Made by a program: the position numbers and the translations under genes. The notes beneath the pieces are model-generated. The model had not been told where the DNA came from. It did not search any database and saw nothing but the letters and a program-made list of their open reading frames with translations. Shown here piece after piece: positions 22,863 to 34,108 of a stretch of DNA of 64,000 bases. This DNA comes from Physcia stellaris (Eukaryota > Ascomycota > Lecanoromycetes > Caliciales > Physciaceae), in NCBI GenBank assembly GCA_018902385.1, contig JABSSW010000069.1, forward strand, positions 124,001-188,000, written 5' to 3'. Positions within the stretch are counted from its first letter, which is position 1, and the number at the start of each line of letters is the position of its first letter.

Positions 22863-23992
22863 CTATGCTTGAGCTCCACCATCCTTGTACCATTCATCCC
22901 ATTCCTTCTTAAGTTCATACTGTACCGAATAAGTCGTGAGAACAACCCACAAACCTGCCCACAAGGGAGGAACACCCCAGCCAACCCCATATCCTATATT
23001 CTGGTTGATCTGTGGTATTGCGACCACAGCCGTGCAGGCAAATCCTACCACTAACGCTGGTACTGACCATAATATATCAACTTTCTTCAACAGCCGCCGG
23101 AACCGTGGACTTGCTTCCCATCGCGCATTGAGTGCTTCCCTGTAGTCTCGGCCTTTGCCGGTATCGACGGCAATCACGTCTTCGAGGATTGTGTATGTTA
23201 CAGGACGGATTGGCACGCCTTTGGGAAGGGATGACATCTGGAAGGGTGTTTTAAAGCCAAGTGCGCCGAGGACGGTAAACAGGAGGAGTTCGCCACCGAA
23301 GAAAATAATGAAGCTAGGTGCTGGCATAGCGCATAGGCGAACGAAAGGATGATGTGGAGCCGCGCCGACAATCAGCTCGAGCTGCTCAGGTATTGTCAGT
23401 CTTATTATGACAGGATTGCAATAATGATCTCAACTGACCAAAGCGATACAATAGCCAGTTGTGTAGCTGATATGGAAGAAATCAAACCCATTCCTCTTGC
23501 CACCAATGGGTCGCACGAATTCCTCCCTCCAGAGCCGCCAGGAGCGATACGCCCATTCAAGGCCTGAGATTATCCCAAATAGACCGGTGGTGACGGCGAA
23601 GATGTAAGCTGGTTTGAGGTCCGAGGCGTACCAGAGTGGGTAGAAGAGGACGAGGGGCATAATGGCTGCGTCGAGTGCGAGGAGAGTCCAAATAATGAAA
23701 ATATTACGCTGTGACAGGTATCGGAGTCAGCGTCTCCAGTCTCGGGCAAGCGTTGGAGGAAAAGTTCAAATAGGGTAGTGAATGGTCTGAAGAAAGCTAC
23801 CTTGTGGTCGCGAAGTGAATATGGGAGCTCGGGGAGTGGTGGTGTGAGGGAGGAACTGGCTGAGACATTGGTCACGGTGAGATTTTCGGCTGATTTTCTT
23901 TCTGTTCCTTCCGTAAGATGTGTAGTTGTGTGTCCTCGTTCGGTGGCGGAATGAGTGGCCGTCATTGGGACCGTGTTCATGGTGTTAGCCAT
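22863..23992 (-). CDS. Multi-span membrane protein, unknown function
   Basis: Three exons (23,992-23,801, 23,708-23,439, 23,381-22,863) join without frame conflict across introns of 92 and 57 nt, giving 326 residues. The first 60 residues are polar, rich in Thr and Ser, and probably cytosolic. Hydrophobic segments follow: IFIIWTLLALDAAIMPLVLFY, IFAVTTGLFGIISGL, IIFFGGELLLFTVLGAL, WSVPALVVGFACTAVVA and WAGLWVVLTT, so about five to seven membrane spans. The C-terminus is charged (KKEWDEWYKDGG). It resembles uncharacterised fungal integral membrane proteins. No transporter or enzyme signature is visible. The start at 23,992 was chosen because the upstream in-frame extension is low quality. Confidence 0.72.
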
Positions 23993-25090
23993 GGCAGCAA
24001 GCGTCGAGATGCGAGCTTGTAGGACATAGAGATACTGATCTCTGGTGCGGTAGCAGACATCATGGAGGGTACATTCCTGAAGAAGATAAAGTGAAGCTTG
24101 GTATTTCTTGATCGAGGCGGAGAAAGTGCTGACGTTGTTGGTTCCATGGGTCGATTCCAATAAACACAATGCCATCACCCGGAGCTAATGTCGGGATCTA
24201 TCCGGCTTGGCACGGATCTCATTCCGCGCGTGAGATTTGATTTCCCCCCCTTGTCTCGGGACCTTGTTCCGTTAGCGTCGGCAAGGCACCATCTGGGTCC
24301 GCCACCACCGCTCACAGGTCAGCGATACTTATCCGAAACGTGTTATCTAGCTGTCAATCACGTCTCTTAAATCCAGGGAAGCTCGCATCGTTGAACAAAT
24401 GTAGGGGCTGCTAAAGTCGAATGATACTCGACTTTGGGAGTGCGCGTCGAAAAGCATCAAAGCTAGTCAACAGTCTTGTCGCTTGGATCGAAGAGATCTC
24501 AATACCTTATTGATGTTGAAGAAGCTGGAGATTTGCTAGAGCTCAATCGAGATGGTGGGTCCTCGGATATTTCAATGCCGAGCAGTAGCCACTAAGGACT
24601 GTTGGTTTACGCTCTATTACCAAACATCGAGCAAGGATACCATAGAATTCAAGGTAGGCGTTCCGGCATATATGCATAATCAATAAGCGCTGGAGTCCGT
24701 CCACTAAGCCGACGATAGTATGCGCACTTGGAAGGCCACTAGTAAGTTGGCGGAAGATGAAGATGAAGCAGATCTGAGGATTGGTATTCATCGCTTACGC
24801 TGTGAGACGAGCAGCGACCTTACCTCCACGAAACGTTGCGGGGACTATCAACGGTTTGAACGCTTGGGCCGCCATCAAATCTACTACGTATCCAACATGT
24901 TATTTCCTACTACGCCAAGGCCGCATGAGTCTCTCAGATCTACACCCTCTTCTAGCAGCTTCCCATGGTCACTTCAGATACTATGTTATATTTCAAAATA
25001 AACCTTCCAACAGTTCTTCAATCTCTCGCTTGCACACACGGTAATAGATTTTGAATTAATTCTCCTCGTACTATACATCGGGCTAATTAG
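23993..25090. other. Intergenic, possible 5' exon
   Basis: No complete gene is recognised. The right end, about 24,926-25,042, could contain a first exon of the gene ending at 25,494: open frame, GGTAATAG donor near 25,041, CTAATTAG acceptor at 25,090. The phases I can construct do not join cleanly. Confidence 0.4.
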
Positions 25091-25494
25091 CAAGCTCACT
25101 ACATGAGCGGCACTCGAATCCATACCAACGGCGCCTTGACGGAAGTACACCTATCATGAAATTCTACCACTATCAGCGAGATTTCCCATCAATCACCAAC
25201 GCACAACACACCGAACTCCAAGCGTTCGACTATGTCCCCAAAATAATAGAGAAAGAGGGATATCGAGCCTTGGTCCACACCCTGCCTAATTATCTGACCT
25301 TGGAGTATAAAGATGCTCTACTCTCGATCACTATCTTCGGTTATCTTTACTATTCCGAGATGTCTGAGGCCCTTCGAACAATTGGTGCATTTCACCTCAA
25401 ATATAGATCATTTACCCTCCGCTCTCAATCTCAGCATATCCTGCTTTGTGCTGGGAAGATGACATATACTGGGTCTCTGCCCTTTTCGCAATGA
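25091..25494 (+). CDS. Paralogue of the 26,589 gene, 5' end unresolved
   Basis: The frame from about 25,091 to the stop at 25,494 aligns through most of its length with exon 2 of the gene at 26,589-27,215. Shared features in order are PY-Q-RLDG-TPIM, F-YQRD/YRRD, TELQAF-Y, then SE-LRT-GAFH-Y, and G-M-F-Q near the end. An ATG lies at 25,156, but homology extends 13 codons further upstream to a likely splice acceptor at 25,090, so 25,156 is not the true start. The signal-peptide exon seen in the paralogue was not found in a joinable phase. It may be a degraded copy. Function unknown. Confidence 0.5.
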
Positions 25495-26588
25495 GCTTCT
25501 CAACCAGCCATAGTTCTAGATCGTCTGACAGCAGCATTCTGTGTTTCTTCTTACAGGTACTTGATTTGAAAGCTCGCAATAAAGATTTCTAGGAGTTGCC
25601 CAAACGCCCTAGGAGGGAAGTCGCCATCAGCTTGTCTGGTAGTCCGTCAGGTTAAACTCCCAGCAAGACCGGAAGCTCAAGCAACGCTTTAGGCATGCTT
25701 TTGGGAAGGTCGGATATACCGGTAGAGATCTATCTGCCCGAAAGAACTCGGGAACCTCGCCTGCATCTTTGATGGACGCCGTTATCGACAAGGGGGTACT
25801 CGGTAGCTAACTCGAAAGCGAGAGGTGCGGGTTCCCTTAATTGGGGGACCCTATCACCAGCGTTTTGTTGAAGTATTTGACATCGAGATTCAGCCTCAGT
25901 AATAATCCTCACGGAGTGCTTTTGCTCATTATCAGTGTCTTGCGACGTAGCGCATCGCCTGAATGAATAACCTGGCTGCAATGTATGGACAACCTAGTTG
26001 TTGGAAGACTTGATCTCAAAAGTAGTAACGCTCCATTTGTACATCAGACCGTCAATCAAAATGATCCGATAACCGAAACATCCGTGGCCTCGAAACTTTA
26101 GCTATCAACGCGCCGTAGGCTGACTGTCTCACAACCTGTGCAGACTGCGGACAATACTCCGTAGCGGGCGTATCGGGCACGAGCGCCTGTATTTTGTGCA
26201 GCGGCACGATCCTGCACGCTCGATCGGTTTCCTACCTTAAGAAGCGTAGTTGACGTCCCTGAATAATACGCAGCCTGATGTTTCATATTGACAGCACCGG
26301 AGGGCCTCCGGTCTACTGCTCCAGTTCAACTCGTGCGCATGTCTCCTCCGCAGGGTCAATATTGCTTGTGCACTTGACCCTGAGTCTGTCACATGACTCG
26401 CTTGCGCTGATAACGAAGTTATAACGAGAAGTGCTTGGACAAGAAGCGTTTGCACTCAGAAAACGGCGCTCGTTTCTTCCTGCCCCTGCATCAGGCTCGA
26501 AGTCAGCTATAAGTATGGACGAACAAAATGTTGTTCGCAGGAAGAAACATCCGCATCCTCTGTGTTTCCTCGAACACACTGATTCATC
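25495..26588. other. Spacer between the two paralogues
   Basis: No well-supported gene is visible. A minus-strand frame at 26,237-26,455 begins with a signal-peptide-like stretch (MQTLLVQALLVITSLSAQA), but the remaining 53 residues look random and it lies close to the promoter of the 26,589 gene. I treat it as chance. Confidence 0.4.
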
Positions 26589-27215
26589 ATGAAGCTGCCA
26601 AGCGCCAGCGTCCTTCCTCTGTTTAGCCTGCTGCAACTGGCATTCTATGTTCAATTCACGCTACAATTCCCGGTACTACACCTAGATTCGCTGTTAGGTT
26701 CCCTGAACGTATCCTCCATCGACTCTACCACAATACCATTTCACGTTGGGTAAGTACACCTCCTCTGCTTTATGAATTCGGCGAGAGGAGACTCAACGAC
26801 CACTAGACCAAATATCAGACCTGTTGACCCTTATCTACAACGCCTCGATGGGGACACACCGATCATGAATTTCTTCCAATACCGGCGCGACTACTCGAAC
26901 CTGGTCAACCCAATAACTACTGAGTTGCAAGCTTTCCAGTACATCAGCCGCGTCCTTGCAAAACAAGAAGGTCATGATAGTCCAGTACATATACCGCCAA
27001 GACGCCTGGAGTTCAGACACAACAATGCTCTACTATTATTCAATCTATACCCGAGACTATCGTATTTCCAGCTGTCCGAGAGCCTCAGGACCATGGGTGC
27101 TTTTCATGGCCAATATGGATATTTCGAGAAGTTATTCTCGCTCCAAGAAGCTGGGGGGCGTCTTCTTTTCACCGGGCAGATGAGTTTCAGCCAACCTTCG
27201 ATCTCTGCTGATTGA
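26589..27215 (+). CDS. Predicted secreted protein, two exons, paralogue of 25,091
   Basis: Exon 1 (26,589-26,749) has an ATG and a hydrophobic N-terminus (VLPLFSLLQLAFYVQF) that can serve as a signal peptide or anchor. A 69-nt intron (GTAAGT...ATATCAG) joins in frame to exon 2 (26,819-27,215). The product is 185 residues. Exon 2 encodes PVDPYLQRLDGDTPIMNFF and then the paralogous region. No cysteine is visible, and no known domain is recognised. The pair lies 1.1-1.5 kb apart in the same orientation, so it probably arose by tandem duplication. Sequence divergence is large, suggesting an old or fast-evolving pair. Secretion is inferred from the N-terminus only. Confidence 0.58.
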
Positions 27216-29349
27216 CCTCATACAGAGGATCTTGAGTCCTTCACCTACTCATAAAGGGGATAAAGGTGCTGCTCTATCCATACGGACAGCCAGCAAGACA
27301 ATTTTTGCTACTTCGCATCGCCTTGGACCGATTTAGGATAAATTCCGTCACATCAATCATTAACTGTGACGGCTGAAAAATTTTTCTACACATAGCACTT
27401 TCTAAGGATGGTCGCCTTTGGAGATTAACATGTTTGAGACCATCATGCCTTTTCTAGAGTTGCAACTTGTTGGAGTACAGTGTGTTCCCGCGGGGGTCCT
27501 CTCTTTAGTTTCCCAAATTTGTCTAGTTTCAAGGTGTAATTAGTACTTGTGAGACTAGCCGTTACGACGCCGTTAAGGCGGCTGCATAGACTAACAATTA
27601 ACTCGTTCACCCTTCGTGAAAGCTAGTATCCTTTACAGACTTTTTCGTAAGACTTCCCAGGCTACGGCTACCTCTAGCAATCAGTGCACAGCCATCAAAC
27701 GTTTTCTGGTTGAAGGCACGTCTAGTCGAGTATCCCCTAGGTCGAGTCTTGAGTGAGTCACATTCAATACATCAATTGCGATCAAGGCCATAGAAGCATT
27801 GCTACCGAAAAAGATAAGTACATCATCCAGACCCCGCAAGTTGGTGAGGGGTTTGTACAAATTAGGCGGGACGGTGGGGGAGTCTGCCCAAAAGCTTCTC
27901 ACATTGGCTCCCAGACCGGACCAGTACTCCCTCTTACGTCAACTGCTATCCTAGTGACGCTCTAACGCCAAATCACACTCTAACTTACCTGGGCCGCACG
28001 AAGTTACCCCCGAGTACTCACTATCAATCTCCAGAGAAGAGTCACATTGATCAGATCATATCCCTTGGCCATTCTTCGATCCGTTGGGTCGAGCTTTCAC
28101 TACATTCGAGCAGCTCAAAGTCTAAGGCCATACGCGGCGGCTTCCGCTTATCTTCCTTCATAGTATCCTCAGATGAGGTGGTCGAGCTCCGGTTTTTTAA
28201 ACTGCAACTCCCAATCAATCTCTCTCATGTTTTCAGTCTTACAGTTTTGAGATTTTTGTATGGTCCAAGACAGCTTACTCAGGCCAACACGGATATTACC
28301 TTTCGTGATCATGCCAATCATTGCTGCCCCTGCAACAGGGTAAGGTCATTGCCGCCCCTGCAACAGGGTGAGGAAAAGGAGTACCGCACGCGTGTACGAT
28401 GCGAGGAATTTGCTTGCTCAAAATCAGGGACCGAATCGCTCGGGCCGTTACCAGATTAAGTGCTATCGTTCTTGGACATATCACCATGCTCGGTGGTAGA
28501 TCACTAGTATGATATCCTCTACCGCTGGCTTTTGCATCAAGTTCTTCGGTGACACTGCTGCGCGATACGGGCTAATAACATACGACTACGCCCACAGGAT
28601 GGTTCGTCGAGTTGAAATTCACCCTCAGCCGAATCGCCAGAAAGCTCGCCACATGTCAGGCTGATACAAGGCTGCTGAAGCCTGAAGGTTGATTGAAGAA
28701 GTTCGGCCAAAAGTCTAGAGCCACGTCGGGGCACTCTTCCAGCCGGTTAGTACTAGTTTCCACACGAGGCAACAAGGTGAGCGATGACTTTAAACTTGTC
28801 AATTGTAATAAAACAACACTCCTTCAATCAACAGCAAAATCCATTGAGAAAAGTACTTCGTCTATCGCTGCTAATAATAGATGAAGAGACGGCGTCTGCA
28901 CTAAGAACTAAGCGATGGCTAGAAAGTAGATGGTCTAGGCTGTATACGGTCTAAGCGGTCGCTTGAAACACGTTTAGCGAGAATTTAGAATCTTATTTCG
29001 AGCATTGGGTTGCTGACATCAGATGGGCCCGGAGAGGCTGGAACTCTTGGCGATCATCAGCGCGCAGCGTTTTGCTATTTTCACCAATCACCCGAGCTAT
29101 TTCGAAGATGATTTGTCTGACTTTAGTTACCGAGACAGATCCTTCCGACTCCACATTTGGTGCTATCTGACCCGTCAGCTGGAAAGACCACTTCGCGGCC
29201 CCGGGAAGACGTACATTTTGGGAAAATGCTTTTATTGTCCTTCACAGCTAATGTGACCCTGTGAGCTCAGATTAACATCACGCGAAGTAACCAAGATCAC
29301 AATCCTTGAATATCTCACCTTTGTCATCAGGCGCTGTATAGCTCAGCAG
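27216..29349. other. Gene-poor spacer
   Basis: No complete gene is recognised. It includes a 28-bp tandem duplication at 28,318-28,373. At 29,023-29,256 a plus-strand open frame follows a CTGACATCAG acceptor-like sequence and could be a 3' exon, but I found no upstream exon to join it to. Confidence 0.45.
28318..28373. repeat. 28-bp tandem duplication
   Basis: Two adjacent 28-bp units differ at two positions. Each contains GCCCCTGCAACAGGGT, so a short imperfect palindrome (CCCTG...CAGGG) is present in each unit. Confidence 0.8.
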
Positions 29350-29855
29350 TTAGCGTATGCAGAACTCATCGGAAAGCTCGCTTAGATGCAGATTCGCAAA
29401 TCCCCTCCCCGCAATACTACGAATAAAAACGACTTTCGCAATTTCGAATTTTTGAAATATCTGAAAACGCACATTTGTTTGAAATGTTTTAATTGATATA
29501 CAAAACAATTTTTATTCGATTTAATAATCGTTACATACGATAACATGTCATTTTTTGTATTGAAAGCGCGAGGGAAATTGAAGTTCAAATATTTGCTAAA
29601 ATAAGCTTAAATTTAGTATATCTTGGCAGTTTTGTATCACAACATTGAAATTTCAATGTTGTAAATACATTGTTTTAAATTTATAAATCAATAAGTCATA
29701 TACGTTTAAATAATAGTACAAATTTTCAATTCATTTGTACTTGTTGTTGTTGTGAAAACTCAATTATTGACGAAAATTCGTTATAATTTCTTGCGGGGAG
29801 GGGATTTTCGAATCCGCATTTAAGCGAGCTTTCCGATGAGTTCTGCATACGCTAA
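29350..29855. mobile_element. 506-bp element with 65-bp terminal inverted repeats
   Basis: The arms 29,350-29,414 and 29,791-29,855 are inverted copies, 65 bp each with three mismatches by my count. Both start TTAGCGTATGCAG at the outer end and finish with CCCCTCCCCGCAA inside. The interior of about 376 bp is AT-rich, carries no coding capacity and contains a perfect 24-bp palindrome at 29,639-29,662. A 2-bp AG flanks both ends, which may be chance. This is the structure of a foldback- or MITE-type non-autonomous DNA transposon. The outer end lies about 240 bp from the ATG of the secreted-protein gene, so the element sits in its upstream region. Confidence 0.78.
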
Positions 29856-29892
29856 AGTCTTGGTAAGGGTGAAACAAGCGAGATCAGATCAG

Positions 29893-29898
29893 TATAAG
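29893..29898 (+). promoter_or_regulatory. Possible TATA box of the duplicated-domain gene
   Basis: TATAAG occurs 195 bases upstream of the ATG at 30,093. A pyrimidine-rich leader follows, as is common before fungal start sites. It lies 38 bases beyond the inverted-repeat element. Confidence 0.35.
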
Positions 29899-30092
29899 AA
29901 GCCTTCCCCCGACAGTAGAAAAACATCTCTCCATCATCATCATCAACACCAAACAGCAAGCTCACAATCTTCTCTTTTCCTTTTCCTTACTTTCTTATTT
30001 CCTTATTTCCTTTGTTAGCTGTCTCTTATTTTCTTCTTTGCCTTTTATTCAATTCATTCTATCCCAATCTTTGCACCACCCCACCGCTCAAA

Positions 30093-30818
30093 ATGCAATA
30101 CTCCAGCATCATCCTCGCCGCTCTCGCAGCATCCAACACCCTCGCCGCCCCATGGTCCTACCAATCACAAGACAACTCGATCCGCGTCAAGCTTAGCGAC
30201 CTCGATAAGGTCCACACCGTCAATTCATTCCCCGAAGGCCAGCGCGCCACGCAATCCCCCGCGCACCACGGGCCCTTCAAAACAGTGGAGCTCTCCGTCG
30301 GCCCAGCGGTCAAGAACCAAGACTACCGCTGCCAAATCCTCGACGACGCCGGCGCGCCCATCGTCATCCAACGCAAAGCCGCCACCGACATCGCCTTCAG
30401 CGACGCCCACAAAGGCGCCTGGACACTGCGCCACCCCAGCAAAGTCAGCGCCATCGTCTGCGATCCCACCTTTGTGAAGATCGGCGCCGATGCCAATCAG
30501 GTCCGCGTCATCCTCAGCAATCAGGCTACCGAGACTGCATCGCAGACGGTGTTCACTGGAGCCGAGCGCGAGCACAAGCCACCTGTTGGCTCCAGGGGCC
30601 CGTTTGAGACTATCGAGTTGGCGGTTGGCGCGCTGGTCGAGAATCAGAAGCTTCGGTGTCAGGTTCTTGATCATGATGGAAAGCCTATCGTTGCGAAGAG
30701 GAATGCTAATGTTGATGTTACCTTCTCGGATGCTAAGAAGGGCCCGTGGACTTTCAAGCAGGTTAGCGAGGTTAGCAAGATTGTTTGCGATCCGGCGTTT
30801 GTGGCTGCTCCTCAGTAA
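30093..30818 (+). CDS. Secreted protein made of two copies of one domain
   Basis: This is a single-exon protein of 241 residues. I chose the ATG at 30,093 rather than an upstream in-frame start because it gives a clean signal peptide (residues 1-19, ending in LAA before PW). The mature protein contains two homologous units, residues 60-129 and 169-238, each starting GPF-T-EL-VG and ending VCDP-FV. Each unit has two cysteines (80 and 123; 189 and 232), suggesting one disulphide per unit. The linker is about 40 residues. The first unit uses mostly C-ending codons and the second does not. I do not recognise the domain. Extracellular location is inferred from the signal peptide. Confidence 0.8.
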   Translation: MQYSSIILAALAASNTLAAPWSYQSQDNSIRVKLSDLDKVHTVNSFPEGQRATQSPAHHGPFKTVELSVGPAVKNQDYRCQILDDAGAPIVIQRKAATDIAFSDAHKGAWTLRHPSKVSAIVCDPTFVKIGADANQVRVILSNQATETASQTVFTGAEREHKPPVGSRGPFETIELAVGALVENQKLRCQVLDHDGKPIVAKRNANVDVTFSDAKKGPWTFKQVSEVSKIVCDPAFVAAPQ

Positions 30819-32662
30819 AGCATGCGCTCAAGGTGTTTGGGTTCGGATGATACGCCTTGCACACAAAGGAGGGAACTCTCGATAGGCGAGGAGGATGATG
30901 ATGATGATTTGAACGGTCTCTGGTTTGGTGCATTGATCTATTGGGATTTGTGTTTTGTCTCTGTTTCTGTTTTCGCATAGCCTGCTGGAGTTGTTTGATG
31001 ATCTGCTTTTTTGCTTGTTGCACGCACACTGTCTCTATCTACCTTCTCGACTACTATAGATTGAATATCATGACTCTATTCGATCAAGTTTGCTTCACAG
31101 ATTGACGCACCGCATCCTAATCCAATCCGATAGTCGAGTTCTAAGAATACTTCCTGCAACAGAGCCTCCTGACATGTCGCATTTTTTAATGCCAGCCCCC
31201 AGCACACTATCCATCCTAACCTCAACCTCACTCCCCTATTCTAATGCCCCCCCCCTCCCTTCCCCTCCCCAAAATAAAATATAAAATCCTCCGCCCCATC
31301 CACTAAACCTACCAAATCCCCTCTCGTAGCCTATAAACACCCATTGTGCCCCTACTCCCCCTCGACCTCCCATCAACCCCATCCCTCTACCCTCACACCT
31401 CGTTAGCTCCCCCAATTCCATTTCTGTCCCTCTCCCTACCCGCGGGTGAAGCCAAGCTTTTCTCTAACGCCACTTCCTGGAGCAGGTGCATTCTATACGT
31501 AGTTGTCAACGCTCGCTGATCGATAGAATAGGGGATTGGTAAGGGGAGTGGAGATGGGGACAAAGGACTTTACCACGGGCTAAGACGAGCTGGTGTAGTG
31601 CCGTTGATTTTCCCGGACGAGTCCAGCAGAACCAACTACATCACGCATGGACACACTATCCTGCTCTCTCTCTCTAAAAGCACCCACCCAATCTATCCAA
31701 TAAATACGCCCCATCTCCACTCCATCTACTATGGGACTCATGGGCTTTCGAGCTCTCCCCGTCGCTGTGGTGGTCCCACTACCCTGATCTAGGTACGAAA
31801 AAATGAACAGGCGTTATGTCGGTCCGAGTTGCTCGGATATGATGCACCCCATTTCCCGGCGCCGAGATGAGGGGGCGTTGGATATTTTAGGGCTGAGGGG
31901 ATTTAGATAAAGGAGACGGCGACGGGGAGTGCTTTGGGATTTGAGTGAGGGTTTTGTGGGGTGTGAATGGTTTTGGGAATCCCAAAAGTGTGAGGGATCA
32001 CACCACTTGGGGCATTTAGTAGGACTGCAGGTACGTAACCATAATCCTAGGCACCCAAGAGAGTCTGAAAACTACGCGGTTAATGGATATGCATGGATGG
32101 AAAAGGAAAATCTCCTAGGATGGATTTGCCTTCCTGGTATACCGTCTCTAAGAGGAGAGTGATATAACGGTGATTATTTGAGGAAGCTTTTCTTCCAGTA
32201 GCACGATTAACGCAGGGGGATATCCTTTCATGGACCGGTCCGCTTTGGAGTGCAGAATTGGCACTATCTTCTACGTTCAAAGCTCCCCGGTTGAGTATTG
32301 ATTCTTAATCCTTACGGATAGTTCCAACAACATGGAGCAGATGTAGCTCCCAATGGGTCCGCGGACGAATGCAGATCTTGGAGGAATAACGACGAACTTG
32401 ACGAGAGCTGAATCGAGATCTGTGGGTGATTCAGCGATTTTACTTTCTCGACACAGGTTCTTGATACCCTTCATGACCCAATTAGTTTGTAGGCACGAAT
32501 TAATCACGGTTGCTACCAGGAAATGTCATGAATAAGCAGTCCCTTCTCGGAAAAGGACGGAGTTGAAGGAGGGAATATCGAAACAATGACATGGGAAAAT
32601 CAGTTTCTACTTCAAATATCAAAGAGAGCGCTATTAGTAACTCCCGTAGTTTCTACTTGATA
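30819..32662. other. Intergenic with C-rich and G-rich tracts
   Basis: No gene is recognised. A strongly C-rich tract at about 31,180-31,440 includes closely spaced runs of C, so the minus strand could form a G-quadruplex. Another C-rich stretch (31,600-31,790) switches to G-rich near 31,800. Open frames here are low-complexity. Confidence 0.5.
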
Positions 32663-34108
32663 TTACCACTTAAGCTTGATTTTCAGAACCACCAGCAGGC
32701 CCGAGCATATCGCAAGCGCCGCTGCGCTGAAAACCTGCAGTGGTACCCAACCAGCACCCAGCACTATCCCCGCCAGTGGGTTTCCAAGTAAATAGCCAAA
32801 CGCCATGGGCACGAACAGCATTCCGAGTCTTGTGCCGTATGAGTCGGGATCTGGATAGAGTCTTGCAATGACGTTTGGGCAGAGGGATATTAACGGACTC
32901 GAGAAGAAGCCGTATAGGATGCAGAAGATGACGATACCGGCAGTTGATCGCAAGGGGATCCATAATAGGAGGGTGACTGCGGAAAGCAGAACGCAAGGAA
33001 TGAGCGTATTGATCGGGCCGAGGTAGTGTGCGAGGGTGTTGGGAATCTGTCAGAAACAGGTCAGACTGTAGCTTGATCATGCATTCATTTGAAGAGACTC
33101 ACTATACGACCAAGAAAGGCTCCGGCGCTGAGGATAGGTAGCAAGTAAAAGGCTAATTCTTTGCTCATGATAGCTTTATCAATTGAGTAGGCTTGGATGT
33201 AGCAGAATGGGACGTAGAAGCCCACGAAGCCGAAGAATATTGCGACAGCAAGAAGAAGGTATGGCAACTCTCGCCATGCAGACATATCCAATACGCGGTG
33301 ATGCTCCGAGTTACTGCGATGCATCCTCGTGGCAATTAACGGCAGCGTAAGGGTCACAGTGGTTATTAGAGCTATGATGCGAGTCGTCCAACCGAATCCG
33401 ACTTTGGGCTGCAGTTGGGTGAAGATGATAGGGTAAATGACGCCTCCTGAGCTTGAGATTAGCGAGGGAAATCTTTGGAGGTTAGAAATACTAAGCACCT
33501 AAGCAACCGCCACTGGTTGCGATGCCCTGGGACAGAGTTATTCTTCGATTGAAATAGTCCGAAAGAACTAACAGTCCAGGCAGAAAGATCATGCCGCCAC
33601 CCAGACCAACCATTATGCCCTGAGTGATTATGAACTGCCAATACTGTCTGGCAAAGCTTGTAATAAATATGCCAGAGACGAGTAAAGAACTCCCGGTGAT
33701 GGTAAGTGATCGGAGGAAACCGAAGTCGTACAAGGGGCCTGCGACAACACCAAAAAGGACAGAGAGGAACGCTTGAATCGAGCCTATCCAGGCGATGTTG
33801 GAAGGAGGCTCATTTGACAAGAGCTCTTGTTCGTAGAAAGTTTGAAAGACGCCTATCGTTGAATATTAGCGATCAGCAGCCAAGGAGGGATCCCATCAAC
33901 TCAACGTACCAAAGCTATTGATGATCCCCCATCCGTTGAAGAACAAAAGAAATGCCGAGAGACAGTGGAGCCAAGCAATAGATCTTCCAACAGCTCGATC
34001 TGCTGCAGTGGCCGCCCCTGCATCACAAGAAATCGCACGAGTCGCCTTTGAAGGGCTTGGTGGCAGTGACTTCTCCTCATCACGAGGCGCTAGTCGAGTT
34101 GCCATCAT
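32663..34108 (-). CDS. MFS transporter, monocarboxylate-transporter type
   Basis: Four exons (34,108-33,910, 33,852-33,499, 33,446-33,103, 33,046-32,663) join in frame across introns of 57, 52 and 56 nt, giving 426 residues. The N-terminus is cytosolic and polar. About twelve hydrophobic helices follow. Family-typical motifs appear at the joins and inside: GVFQTFYEQELL, SNIAWIGSIQAF, ATSGGCLGGVIYPIIF and GRIIPNTLAHYLGP. This is the fungal MCT-like branch of the major facilitator superfamily, located in the plasma or an internal membrane. Many members are orphan transporters, and the substrate cannot be inferred. Two adjacent ATGs open the chosen start; an upstream in-frame extension to 34,195 is possible. 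Confidence 0.85.

Noticed and set aside
26237-26455. Signal-peptide-like small ORF on the minus strand
   Set aside because: Only the first 19 residues look ordered; the rest is random-like and there is no splice or promoter support.
29335-29414. tRNA-like A-box (TAGCTCAGCAGTTAG) and B-box-like GATTCGCAAATCC at the left arm of the inverted-repeat element
   Set aside because: No 7-bp acceptor stem or proper T-stem can be formed, and the A-box part is absent from the other arm. It is probably chance or a decayed tRNA-derived fragment.
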